Shown: positions 1 through 8,462 of the stretch, one piece after another | Numbering within the stretch: the first letter of the stretch is position 1 | Layout: each line of letters opens with the position of its first letter | Assembly: GCA_019930625.1 (NCBI GenBank) | Contig: CP082844.1 | Span: forward strand, 1,116,001-1,180,000 | Reading direction: 5' to 3' | DNA: 64,000 bases | DNA from: Nocardia asteroides | Lineage (GTDB): Bacteria > Actinomycetota > Actinomycetes > Mycobacteriales > Mycobacteriaceae | Translations under genes and position numbers: made by a program | The notes under the pieces: generated by a model | The model's database searches: none | Seen by the model: only the letters and a program-made list of their open reading frames with translations | Told to the model about the DNA's origin: nothing

Positions 1-2
1 CG

Positions 3-86
3 GCAGAGCCCGCACAGGTTCCGGCTCCGGCGCTGGCTGATACGCCAGAAGTTGGGCCCGGCGAGGTGCCGGCGGCCGGACCGTGA
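3..86 (+). CDS. C-terminal tail of an upstream gene (partial)
   Basis: The third forward frame is open from the window edge to a TGA at 84-86 and encodes a 27-residue Ala/Pro/Glu/Val-rich tail. This could be the disordered C-terminus of a protein whose body lies outside the window. Only composition and the open frame support it. The next gene on the left side is on the other strand and converges with it. Confidence 0.3.
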   Translation, partial: AEPAQVPAPALADTPEVGPGEVPAAGP

Positions 87-105
87 GGTAGTTCGCGCGC
101 TGCCA

Positions 106-879
106 TCAGCGTGATTCGGTGGTGACTCGCTCGCGTGGGGGTGGTGGCCGCCATCCGGTGGCGACGAGTGCTTCGGTCGGAGAGATGCCGATCAGATCGC
201 GGCAGGTGCGAGTGAGGTGGGCGCTGTCGGCGAACCCCGCTGTGTGCGCGGCTTCGGTGAGGGAACCGCCTTCACGCACGACAGCGAATCCGAGCTGCAG
301 GCGTACCCACCGCCGCCACGCCACATACGGCAATCCCACCTGCGCGGTGAAAATATGGGAGAGGCGGCTCGCCGAAATCCCGATGTCGGCGGCGAGTTCG
401 CCCAGCGAGGGTGGACCTCCCACCCAGCAGGTCGCCCGGCGCAGCGCCTCGGCCACGACAGGGTGCGAGGCCCGGCGCACCGATCTGGTGACCGGACCGC
501 CGCCCGGCGGAGCCGGTAGGGGCGCAGCGACGCTGACCCAGCTGGTGACTGCGTGGCGCGGTTGCCCGCCCAGTCGGGCCAGTGCCGCGTGGGCGGTCAC
601 GCTGTCGGGATCGAGGAACGCGAGGAATCCGCTGGTGCCCGGTTCGGTACTGACCTGGTGGACTACACCGGGTGGGATAATCGCGGCGAGCGCGGGCGTG
701 GTGTGTCCGGCCGCGTCGGCGAGGGTCAGTCTCCCTCGTGCGACGAAGAGCACCTGCACGGCGGCGTGCGCGTGGGCAGCTGCGTCGCCGATCTCGCCGG
801 TGAATGTCATGAGCCCGGGAGTCAACGAAACCCCGCCGGACCATCGGTGCTCGGGAGCGCTCACCTCCGCACGCGCCAT
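106..879 (-). CDS. AraC-family transcriptional regulator
   Basis: A 257-residue protein with an N-terminal cupin-like sensing half (about residues 10-100) and a C-terminal pair of helix-turn-helix motifs (about 165-250) ending in the AraC-type FADSAHLTR...GISPTEAL pattern. I chose the ATG at 879; the frame stays open further upstream but without coding character. It is the last gene of a minus-strand run that starts at 6077 and follows the CadD-like transporter by about 100 bases. Its ligand is unknown. It may control the efflux genes or a target elsewhere. Confidence 0.85.
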   Translation of the reverse strand: MARAEVSAPEHRWSGGVSLTPGLMTFTGEIGDAAAHAHAAVQVLFVARGRLTLADAAGHTTPALAAIIPPGVVHQVSTEPGTSGFLAFLDPDSVTAHAALARLGGQPRHAVTSWVSVAAPLPAPPGGGPVTRSVRRASHPVVAEALRRATCWVGGPPSLGELAADIGISASRLSHIFTAQVGLPYVAWRRWVRLQLGFAVVREGGSLTEAAHTAGFADSAHLTRTCRDLIGISPTEALVATGWRPPPPRERVTTESR

Positions 880-985
880 GTCCGGTCGTTCCCGGACAGC
901 AATCGACAACACGAGCACGGGCACAGACAGGTCACCTCGCGTCCTCCCTCTTGGTGATCTCGTGTGTAAACAGGGTGGTGGGCGG

Positions 986-1573
986 TCAGAGGCCGAACGC
1001 GCCGCCGCTGACGAGGATGACAATTCCGAGAACGACCAGAACGAGCGGAAAGAGTATGTGTTCCCACCGCTCCAAGATCTCGGCAATGCCCTTGCGGGTG
1101 GTGAGGAACTTCGCGGCGAGCACCAACACCCCGACCAACAGCAGGAACACGACCGAGTAGGCGAAAATCGCCGCCGTTCCCACGGTGGCGAAGACAGGGA
1201 CATAGACGCCGATGTTGTCGCCTCCGTTGGCGAAGGTCACCGCGGCAACCGTCCACACCGCCACCTTCTTGCCCTCGACCCGATCGTCGTCGTCGTGGTT
1301 TCGCCACGCTCGCCATGCGGCGAGCAAACCGAGCAGCAGCGGTATCAGCCCGAAGTAGGCGATAGCGTGTTCCGGCAGCAACGCGGTCACACCGAGCGCG
1401 ACGAGGATGGACGCGGCGAGGATCGCGCCGAAACCGAGATATTGCCCCGTTGCGATGGCGAGGGTGGTTCCGCGAGTCCCCGCGCCGCGGGCGAAGAACA
1501 GGGACAGCACGATGATGTCGTCGATGTTGGTCACCAGGAAGAGCCCGATGGCCTGCAAGATCGTGGTAACCAT
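986..1573 (-). CDS. cadD: CadD-like cadmium resistance transporter
   Basis: A 195-residue hydrophobic protein with about five to six membrane segments, resembling the CadD/LysE-type cadmium transporter family. Typical features are the N-terminal TNIDDIIVL motif and the repeated acidic FANGGDNIGVY motif near the middle, a two-fold arrangement that places Asp/Asn residues in the membrane. The ATG at 1573 is preferred over an in-frame ATG 30 bases upstream because it begins directly at the first membrane helix. It lies 92 bases after the major facilitator gene in the metal operon and probably exports Cd(II) or a similar divalent ion. The substrate is inferred. Confidence 0.82.
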   Translation of the reverse strand: MVTTILQAIGLFLVTNIDDIIVLSLFFARGAGTRGTTLAIATGQYLGFGAILAASILVALGVTALLPEHAIAYFGLIPLLLGLLAAWRAWRNHDDDDRVEGKKVAVWTVAAVTFANGGDNIGVYVPVFATVGTAAIFAYSVVFLLLVGVLVLAAKFLTTRKGIAEILERWEHILFPLVLVVLGIVILVSGGAFGL

Positions 1574-1665
1574 TGGCGTGGAGGCCTTTCTCGGGGAGCA
1601 CACAGTGATTGGGCGGACGTGCGTTGTCGGGCTGCACCCTCGCGGCTGGCTACCGACTGTCTACC

Positions 1666-3243
1666 TCATCGCGGGCTGGGCGCCGGTGATGTTCGCCCCG
1701 GCGAGGGTGTCTGTTTGGGGAGCTTGGCGGCGATGGCCGCGGCGAGCAGGGCGCTGACAGCGGCGCTGGCCAGGAACACCGCAGATATAGCTTCGGTGTA
1801 GGCGTGGGCGCTGGTGGCGGTAAGGTCGGCACCAGCTGGGTCAGGAAGCCCGGTCGCGACCAGTTGTGCTCCAGCGATGTTGTCGCGTGCCGCGCCGACC
1901 ACGGCCTCGGGTAGCCCGTTCAGGTGGGGGTCGAGGTCGCGGGTGTAGACGACGGTGAGCAGGGTGCCCAGGATGGCGACGCTGAACGCGGCCCCGACCT
2001 GTCGGATGGCCATCAGCAAACCGGCTCCCGCGGCGCTGCGGTGTTCGGGCAAGCTCGCCATGACCGCGTCGACCGCCGGTGCCAACGCCAGCCCTGCGCC
2101 CAAGCCGATAACCGCGAGGCACGTCGCCACATAGCCGTAGCCGGTGTCAACGGTGATACGGGACGCGAGCACGAAACCAGCTGACGCGATTACCATTCCG
2201 GTGACGATCGGGACTTTCGCGCCGACGCGGGTGACGATCTTGTCGACCGCGGCCGCGGCGACGATGATCGCCAGCACCAACGGAACCAAGCGCAGTCCGG
2301 TGCCGAAGGCGTCGTGATGGCGCAGGATCTGCAAGTATTGCGGCAGCACGAACAGCACTCCGACAAGGGTGAAGGTCCCCGCAGTAGCGGCCAGGGTGGG
2401 CCAGGTGAAGGCGGGATCGGCGAACAGTGCCAGATCGACCAGAGGGTGGCGGGCCCGCCGTTCCCACATCACAAATCCCACGATCAGCACCACACCGGCT
2501 GTGAGAGTGGCGAGCACGATGGGGTCGGCCCACCCGTACTCGGGTGCTTGGATGACGGCGAACACCACCGCCGCCGTACCGGGCACGGCGGTGACGATCC
2601 CGAGCCAGTCCAGCGGCGGTGCGTCCGGATCGGCCGACTCGGGCACCAACACCATGCAGGCAACCACAGCGGCGACACCGACCGGGACGTTGATGAGAAA
2701 CACCGAGCCCCACCAGAAGTGCTGCAAAAGCCAGCCTCCGACGATCGGGCCCAGCGGCAAACCGACGCCCAGTGCGCCCACCCACACCGCGATCGCGCGA
2801 CGACGCTGGTCTGGACCGAACAGCGTCGGCAGGATCCCGAGTGAAAGCGGCACGATGATCGCGGCTCCGATGCCCATGACCGCGCGGGCGGCGATCAGCG
2901 AACCGGTGGACCCGCTGTAGGCGGCCCATGCCGACGCGGCGACAAAGGCGACCAGACCTACCAGCAGCAGCCGTTTGCGGCCGTAGCGGTCGCCGAAGCC
3001 ACCGGCGGGCAGCATCAGCGCGGCGAAGACCAGCGTGTAGGCGTTGACGATCCACTGCAGCTGGGTGGTGCTCGCGCCCAGGTCTTGCGCCAGGGTAGGC
3101 AGGGCGACGTTGAGGACCATCAGGTCCAGCCCCACGGTGAGCAGGGCCACGACCAGCGCCGCCAACCCTGCCCACCGACGCGATGGGCTCGGTTCAGTCC
3201 CGATTGCCGGTGTGGCGATCGGGTGAGAGTTGTTCTCGCTCAT
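1666..3243 (-). CDS. DHA2-type major facilitator efflux pump
   Basis: A 525-residue protein of the 14-helix drug:proton antiporter family (EmrB/QacA type). Visible signs are the NxYTLVFAALMLPAG segment, motif A as GDRYGRKR in the loop after helix 2, and a long run of hydrophobic segments ending with a proline-rich basic tail. Its start overlaps the lspA coding sequence by 50 bases, so the two are very probably cotranscribed. The location inside a metal operon suggests a role in multidrug or metal tolerance. The actual substrate cannot be read from the sequence. Confidence 0.9.
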   Translation of the reverse strand: MSENNSHPIATPAIGTEPSPSRRWAGLAALVVALLTVGLDLMVLNVALPTLAQDLGASTTQLQWIVNAYTLVFAALMLPAGGFGDRYGRKRLLLVGLVAFVAASAWAAYSGSTGSLIAARAVMGIGAAIIVPLSLGILPTLFGPDQRRRAIAVWVGALGVGLPLGPIVGGWLLQHFWWGSVFLINVPVGVAAVVACMVLVPESADPDAPPLDWLGIVTAVPGTAAVVFAVIQAPEYGWADPIVLATLTAGVVLIVGFVMWERRARHPLVDLALFADPAFTWPTLAATAGTFTLVGVLFVLPQYLQILRHHDAFGTGLRLVPLVLAIIVAAAAVDKIVTRVGAKVPIVTGMVIASAGFVLASRITVDTGYGYVATCLAVIGLGAGLALAPAVDAVMASLPEHRSAAGAGLLMAIRQVGAAFSVAILGTLLTVVYTRDLDPHLNGLPEAVVGAARDNIAGAQLVATGLPDPAGADLTATSAHAYTEAISAVFLASAAVSALLAAAIAAKLPKQTPSPGRTSPAPSPR

Positions 3244-3724
3244 CGGAGTTTCCGATCAGGGTGGTGATGATCAGGGCGGTCGCGCCGAGCACGATGAAGG
3301 TGTCGGCCAGGTTGAAGGTGGGCCACCAGCCGGTATGCAGATAGTCGGTGACCAGCCCGTCGGGGGCTCGGTCAATGACATTGGCAGCGGCACCACCCAA
3401 AATTGCGGCGAGTGCGACCCGGGTGAACAAGTTCGCGCGCGGTGCGACAACCCATCCGGCCACCGCGACCGCCGTGGTGATCACCGTGGTGATCGACAGC
3501 ATCACCCAGGTCGGTGCGTCGGCGGCGATCGAGAACGCGGCGCCGGGGTTGAACGCCAACCGCAGATCCACCGGCCCCGCCTCGATCGGCGACCCGTCCA
3601 GCGCGGTCTGCGCCCATGCTTTGAGCGCGAGGTCGATCCCGGCGAACACGGCTGCGGCTGCGGCCCACCGCAGTCGCCGCCCCCACCGCGAAACGGTGGG
3701 AGCAGACGACGAGGTGGCGATCAC
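3194..3724 (-). CDS. lspA: Signal peptidase II (extra, metal-operon copy)
   Basis: A 176-residue membrane aspartyl protease that removes signal peptides from prolipoproteins. It has four hydrophobic segments, the NPGAAFS motif (about 59-65) and the two catalytic aspartates in NVIDR (Asp118) and FNLADTF (Asp141). It starts within an ATGA overlap with the end of the ATPase gene (stop at 3721) and runs 50 bases into the downstream pump gene. lspA copies next to cadmium/lead ATPases are known from other metal-resistance loci, so this is probably a dedicated accessory copy rather than the housekeeping one. The housekeeping copy would lie elsewhere. Confidence 0.92.
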   Translation of the reverse strand: MIATSSSAPTVSRWGRRLRWAAAAAVFAGIDLALKAWAQTALDGSPIEAGPVDLRLAFNPGAAFSIAADAPTWVMLSITTVITTAVAVAGWVVAPRANLFTRVALAAILGGAAANVIDRAPDGLVTDYLHTGWWPTFNLADTFIVLGATALIITTLIGNSDEREQLSPDRHTGNRD

Positions 3725-5685
3725 GCGGAGGCTCCGGCCAGCGCCGGGGCGGGCTTTGCCGTCGAATCGGGCAGCGAGGCCAGGGACTTCGTGCGTCCTG
3801 CGCGGACACCGTTGGCGATCACGACGATCTCGGCGAGCTCGTGGACCAGCACCACCGCCGCCAATCCGAGGATTCCGAACAGTGCCAGCGGGATCAGGAT
3901 CGTGATCAGCCCCAGCGACAAGCCGACGTTCTGCAACATGATCCGCCGGGCCCGGCGGGCGTGCTCGAGCGCGCGCGGCAGGTGCCGCAGGTCCTCCCCC
4001 ATCAGCGCCACGTCGGCGGTCTCGATGGCGACGTCGGTGCCCATCGCGCCCATCGCCACACCGAGGTCGGCGGTGGCCAGGGCGGGGGCGTCGTTGACGC
4101 CGTCGCCGACCATCGCGGTGAACCGGTCGGTACGCAGTTCGGCCACGATGCGGGCCTTGTCTTCCGGGCGCAGGTCCGCGTGCACGTCTTCGATCCCGGC
4201 CTCGGCGGCCAGCGCGGCGGCAGTGCGCGCGTTGTCGCCGGTGAGCATCGACACGCGAATACCCAGGGCATGCAACCGGTCGATGACCTCACCCGCCTCT
4301 GGACGCAGTTCATCGCGCACAGCGATCGCACCGATCACCTGGCCGTCGAGCTCGATCAGCACCGCAGTCGCCCCCGCGTGCTGCATCCGCTCCACATCGG
4401 CAGCCAGCGCACCGGGTTCTATCCAGCCCGGGCGGCCCAGTCGTGCCGCCCGGCCGTCGACCAGACCGGTCAACCCGGCGCCGGTGACGGCCTCGACGTC
4501 GGTCGCGGGAGCGAAGGTGTCGACGGCGGCGAGGATGGCACGAGCGAGGGGATGCTCACTGCGCGATTCCAGCGCCGCGGCGACACCGAGCACAGTTTCC
4601 TGATCGACGCCGGTGACCGTCGAGATCTCGACGACAGCGGGCTTGTTCGCGGTCAGCGTGCCGGTCTTATCGAGCGCGACCTCACGCACCCGACCCATCG
4701 CCTCGAGCGCGGCGCCGCCCTTGACCAGCACACCCAACTTGCTCGCAGCACCGATCGCGGCCACCACGGTGACCGGTACCGAGATCGCGAGCGCACACGG
4801 TGACGCCGCGACCAAGACGACCAGCGCGCGTTCGATCCAGGTGACCGGATCGCCGAAGAGCGCACCGATCACCGCGATCGCGGCGGCCGCGATCATGATG
4901 CCGGGCACCAGCGGTTTGGCGATCTTGTCCGCCAAGCGTTGGGCGTCACCCTTGCGGGCCTGCTCGGCCTCCACGATCCGTACGATCCGCGCCAAAGAGT
5001 TGTCCTCAGCGGTCGTGGTGACCTCGACGGTCAGCACGCCGGTGCCGTTGATAGACCCCGCGAACACCTCCGCACCCGGCCCTGCCTCCACCGGTACCGA
5101 TTCGCCGGTGATCGCCGAAACATCCAGCGCGCTACGGCCTTCGACGATCACGCCGTCGGTGGCGACACGCTCGCCGGGGCGAACCAGCATCCGGTCCCCC
5201 ACCCGCAGCTCCGCCGGGCTGATCACGGTTTCAGTGCCGTCACGCAGCACGGTGGCCCGGTCGGGGACCAGGTTCAGCAGCGCGCGCAGACCGCGGCGAG
5301 TGCGGGCGACCGCGTACTCCTCGAGGCCCTCGCTGATGGAGAACAGGAACGCCAGCATCGCGGCTTCGCCGACCTCGCCCAGGATCACCGCACCGATCGC
5401 GGCGATCGTCATCAGCGTGCCGACCCCGATCTTGCCCTTGGCCAACCGTTTGAACGTCGACGGGACAAAGGTGTAGGCACCGACCAGCAGTGCGGCGATC
5501 TCCAAACCCAACTCCACGGGGCGTGGGCCGCCGGTCCAGCCAACGATCAGTGCCGCCACCAGCAGCACACCGGCAACTGCGGCAGCGCGCAGTTCACTGA
5601 CCTCCCAGAGCTTTTCGGGTTCCCGCTCCTCGGTCTCGCCGTCTGCGGTGGGTTCGTCGTGGCCGCAGCCGCACGCGTCGCTCAC
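3721..5685 (-). CDS. P1B-type heavy-metal transporting ATPase (CtpG-like)
   Basis: A 654-residue ATP-driven metal exporter. In order it has a short Cys-rich N-terminus (CGCGHD, residues 5-10), the actuator motif TGES (193-196), the membrane metal site SPC (295-297), the phosphorylated Asp339 in DKTGT, the P1B signature SEHPLA (376-381), the hinge GDGVND (527-532) and HELAE (615-619) in a late membrane helix. SPC rather than CPC is typical of the P1B-4 subgroup and of mycobacterial CtpG/CtpD. I chose GTG at 5685 because it overlaps the stop of the upstream regulator (GTGA). The likely substrates are Cd, Pb, Zn or Co, with Cd/Pb favoured by the adjacent CmtR-like sensor. Confidence 0.93.
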   Translation of the reverse strand: MSDACGCGHDEPTADGETEEREPEKLWEVSELRAAAVAGVLLVAALIVGWTGGPRPVELGLEIAALLVGAYTFVPSTFKRLAKGKIGVGTLMTIAAIGAVILGEVGEAAMLAFLFSISEGLEEYAVARTRRGLRALLNLVPDRATVLRDGTETVISPAELRVGDRMLVRPGERVATDGVIVEGRSALDVSAITGESVPVEAGPGAEVFAGSINGTGVLTVEVTTTAEDNSLARIVRIVEAEQARKGDAQRLADKIAKPLVPGIMIAAAAIAVIGALFGDPVTWIERALVVLVAASPCALAISVPVTVVAAIGAASKLGVLVKGGAALEAMGRVREVALDKTGTLTANKPAVVEISTVTGVDQETVLGVAAALESRSEHPLARAILAAVDTFAPATDVEAVTGAGLTGLVDGRAARLGRPGWIEPGALAADVERMQHAGATAVLIELDGQVIGAIAVRDELRPEAGEVIDRLHALGIRVSMLTGDNARTAAALAAEAGIEDVHADLRPEDKARIVAELRTDRFTAMVGDGVNDAPALATADLGVAMGAMGTDVAIETADVALMGEDLRHLPRALEHARRARRIMLQNVGLSLGLITILIPLALFGILGLAAVVLVHELAEIVVIANGVRAGRTKSLASLPDSTAKPAPALAGASA

Positions 5686-6077
5686 GCTCGCACCTCCGCA
5701 GTGGTCTCCGTCGTCGGGGAGGTGGCGTCGGTGCCGTAGTTCGGGCACAACGCCACCGCGTTACCGGTCGCCGCGAGCAGGGTCTCCGCCGAGGCGAGCA
5801 GATCCATCAGCTCAGGACGGGCCAGACTGTAGAACACCTGCCTGCCCTGCGGACGACCCACCACCAGCCCACAGTCACGCAGGCACGCCACATGCGCCGA
5901 CACCGTCGACTGCGCCAGACCGAGCCCGGCCATCAGATCCGCGACCCGCGCTTCCCTGGACGCCAACCGCTGGACAATCGCCAACCGCGTCCCATCCGAG
6001 AGGCTGTGGAACAACGCCACCGCCGGATCCAAGCCCTGCGTCTCGACGAGGCAACCCTCGCCCTCATTAATCGCCAT
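5682..6077 (-). CDS. ArsR/SmtB-family metal sensor, CmtR-like
   Basis: A 131-residue winged-helix repressor. The DNA-recognition region contains CLRDCGLVVG, with Cys65 and Cys69 placed as in the alpha4-helix pair of mycobacterial CmtR (Cys57/Cys61). Cys111 near the C-terminus matches the third CmtR ligand (Cys102), and there is an extra Cys9 near the N-terminus. CmtR senses Cd(II)/Pb(II), so the same is inferred here. ATG at 6077 is preferred over upstream in-frame codons because the family begins close to this point. It is the first gene of the operon and ends in a GTGA overlap with the ATPase start. The palindrome upstream is the likely operator. Confidence 0.9.
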   Translation of the reverse strand: MAINEGEGCLVETQGLDPAVALFHSLSDGTRLAIVQRLASREARVADLMAGLGLAQSTVSAHVACLRDCGLVVGRPQGRQVFYSLARPELMDLLASAETLLAATGNAVALCPNYGTDATSPTTETTAEVRA

Positions 6078-6140
6078 ACGACGATGATAGCGGCAGAGGG
6101 TATTGATATCGACCGCTTGCGTGATTAATCTCATTTCAAC

Positions 6141-6173
6141 GATCACATCGTCATTTGACGATCAATGGTGATC
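6141..6173. promoter_or_regulatory. Palindromic operator between the metal sensor and MmpL pump
   Basis: The core 6147-6162 is a perfect inverted repeat ATCGTCA-TT-TGACGAT. Flanking half-sites gatcac (6141-6146) and gtgatc (6168-6173) extend it. It sits 20 bases upstream of the MmpL start (6193) and 64 bases upstream of the divergent sensor start (6077). This is where an ArsR-type repressor would be expected to bind and control both transcription units. The site itself is seen; its use by the CmtR-like protein is inferred. Confidence 0.6.
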
Positions 6174-6192
6174 GGTTACGGAGGGAGAACAC

Positions 6193-8454
6193 GTGAACCA
6201 GCAGCGGATCACCGTCACCGAGAGGTCGCGGCAGAAACCACTGCCACCTGGCTCGCCAGGGCTGCTGTATCGGTGGGGCGTTCTCATGGCCCGACGCAGA
6301 CGCGCGGTCTTGGCGATCTGGGCGCTACTACTGGCGGTGTGTGCGGTGGCCTACCCACTACTCGAAAACCGGCTCGGTGCCATGGACTTCGGCGTCGAAG
6401 GCTCCGAGTCCACCGGGGTCGATCGTCTTGTTGCCCAGCACTTTCCACAGTTCGGCGCCGAGCAGGCGGTCATTGTGCTGAGATCCTTTGCCCTCACCGC
6501 CGACGACTCCGACTTCCGTGCAGCGGTGACTCACACAGTCACCGCGGCCAAGGAGGTGCCGGGCGTGGTCGATGTCATCGGCCCCTACGACGGGCCGCCC
6601 GGATCCCAGATCTCGGCTGATGGGCACGTCGCGATCGCGCTGGTCGGTATCGGCGGCGACATGGCAGAACGCGCGAGGGTCGCCCGCGACCTGCAGGGCG
6701 CTATCGCCACCACGGGCGACGACTCCGTCGAGGTGGGACTGACCGGATATTCGGCGGTGCAGAACGCGGCCACCGAACTACAGAACGCCGACCTGGCCCG
6801 CGCCGAGGCGATCGGCATCCCGGTCGCCCTGATCCTGCTCGTCCTCGCGCTCGGCGCTCTCGCCGCCGCGGCGGTCCCGATCGGAGTAGCCATCGCGGGA
6901 TTGCTGACCACTGTCGGGGTGTTGTTCGGTCTCACCACGGTGACCGTGTTCGATTCGCTGACCGTGGCCATGGCCACCATGGTCGGCCTGGGCGTCGGTA
7001 TCGACTACGCGATGTTCATCGTCAGCCGCTTCCGCGAAGAACTCGCCCATCCCGTGGTCGCCGACCACGCCGCGATCGCGGCCGCGGTCGGCCGCTCACT
7101 GGCCACAGCAGGCAAGACGATTCTGGTCTCGGGCCTGGTGGTGATGATCTCGCTCTGCGCATTGATCATCATCCAGGCACCGATCTTCCGTGGCATTGCC
7201 ATCGGCGTCGCCACCGCTGTCATCAGCATGCTCATCGTCGCCGTCACCCTGCTTCCCGCCCTGCTCGCAGTCCTGGGCCCTGCTGTCAACCGCGGCGCAC
7301 TCCCGGCCCGCTGGCGCCCCGCCGACAGCGTCACCGACCTTCCTGGTGCCAGCCCGGGTCGCTGGGCGCGCTGGGCGTATCTAGTCATGCGCCGACCGGT
7401 CCTGTTCGGCACGGCCGCAGTAGCGGTGCTCGTCATCGCTGCATTCCCGGTATTCGGGATCCGCTACGGCCTCGATATGGGCACCAGCGCCCTCGACGAC
7501 ACCCCCACCGGACGCGCCACCACCGCACTGACCACCAACTTCCCGGCCGGAGCACTCTCACCAGTCGAAATCATCGCCACCGGCCCTGGCGACACCCCAC
7601 TCAGCGGCGACGCGCCCGAACGGGTCAACCGATTCCTGACCGAGATCGCCGGCGACGAACGCATCGCCACCGTTCTCCCCACCCAACTCAACGACGGACG
7701 AGTACTGGCAATGGCGATCCCGTCAGTCGCGTTCGACTCCATGGAGGCCACCAACCTCATTCGCGACCTTCGCACCGCAGCGGCTGACGCGGCCGGAGTC
7801 GAGGTCCGCATCGGTGGCAGCACCGCCGAATTCGTCGACCTCTCCGACGAAATGACCACCAAACTGCCGCTCGTCGTCGCCCTCGTGCTGACTGCCTCAC
7901 TGATTTTCCTCATCGCCGCGTTCCGCAGCATCGCCCTGCCGGTCAAGGCCATCGCGATGAACCTGCTCGCCACCGGCGCCGCCCTCGGCATCACCGTCGC
8001 GGTATTCCAATGGGGCCTCGGCGAAAACCTCCTCGACTTCACCAGTCCCGGCTTCGTCCAGGTCTACCTGCCCACCGTCGTGTTCGCCCTGCTGTTCGGC
8101 CTCTCGATGGACTACGAGGTCTTCCTCATCCGCCGCATGCGCGAATACTGGGATGCCACCGGCAACAACCAGCACGCAGTCGCTGCCGGACTCACCCACA
8201 CCGCCCGCCCCATCACCGCGGCCGCCGCGATCATGATCGCCATCTTCGCCAGCTTCCTCACCGCCGACATCCTCGAACTCAAACAACTCGGCCTCGCCCT
8301 CGCTGTCGCGGTCTTACTCGACGCCGTCCTGATCCGCCTCGTCCTCGTCCCCGCCCTCATGCGCCTGCTCGGAGACTGGAACTGGTGGCTACCGACCCGG
8401 CACCGGATCCGATCCGACACAAGCGCACCCGAAACGTCGGCCGCCGCTGATTAG
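6193..8454 (+). CDS. MMPL/RND-family transporter
   Basis: A 753-residue inner-membrane transporter of the MmpL superfamily, with two similar halves. Each half has one membrane helix, a large external loop and a bundle of five further helices (about 12 in total). The proton-relay motifs GIDYAMFIVSRFREE and GLSMDYEVFLIRRMREY are conserved in both halves. The start is GTG, preceded by a good GGAGGG ribosome site. It resembles the shorter lipid/antibiotic exporter type (YdfJ/ActII-3-like) rather than the longer mycobacterial MmpL3. Divergence from the metal sensor across a shared palindrome suggests metal-inducible expression. The substrate is unknown. Confidence 0.9.
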   Translation: MNQQRITVTERSRQKPLPPGSPGLLYRWGVLMARRRRAVLAIWALLLAVCAVAYPLLENRLGAMDFGVEGSESTGVDRLVAQHFPQFGAEQAVIVLRSFALTADDSDFRAAVTHTVTAAKEVPGVVDVIGPYDGPPGSQISADGHVAIALVGIGGDMAERARVARDLQGAIATTGDDSVEVGLTGYSAVQNAATELQNADLARAEAIGIPVALILLVLALGALAAAAVPIGVAIAGLLTTVGVLFGLTTVTVFDSLTVAMATMVGLGVGIDYAMFIVSRFREELAHPVVADHAAIAAAVGRSLATAGKTILVSGLVVMISLCALIIIQAPIFRGIAIGVATAVISMLIVAVTLLPALLAVLGPAVNRGALPARWRPADSVTDLPGASPGRWARWAYLVMRRPVLFGTAAVAVLVIAAFPVFGIRYGLDMGTSALDDTPTGRATTALTTNFPAGALSPVEIIATGPGDTPLSGDAPERVNRFLTEIAGDERIATVLPTQLNDGRVLAMAIPSVAFDSMEATNLIRDLRTAAADAAGVEVRIGGSTAEFVDLSDEMTTKLPLVVALVLTASLIFLIAAFRSIALPVKAIAMNLLATGAALGITVAVFQWGLGENLLDFTSPGFVQVYLPTVVFALLFGLSMDYEVFLIRRMREYWDATGNNQHAVAAGLTHTARPITAAAAIMIAIFASFLTADILELKQLGLALAVAVLLDAVLIRLVLVPALMRLLGDWNWWLPTRHRIRSDTSAPETSAAAD

Positions 8455-8462
8455 CACGGCGA

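Noticed and set aside
119..1801. 560-codon plus-strand frame opposite the AraC and CadD genes
   Set aside because: It is antisense to two genes with clear domains and has no coherent domain of its own.
6193..8454. MmpL3-like mycolate exporter
   Set aside because: At 753 residues and without the long C-terminal domain it fits the shorter general MMPL class; the substrate cannot be assigned.
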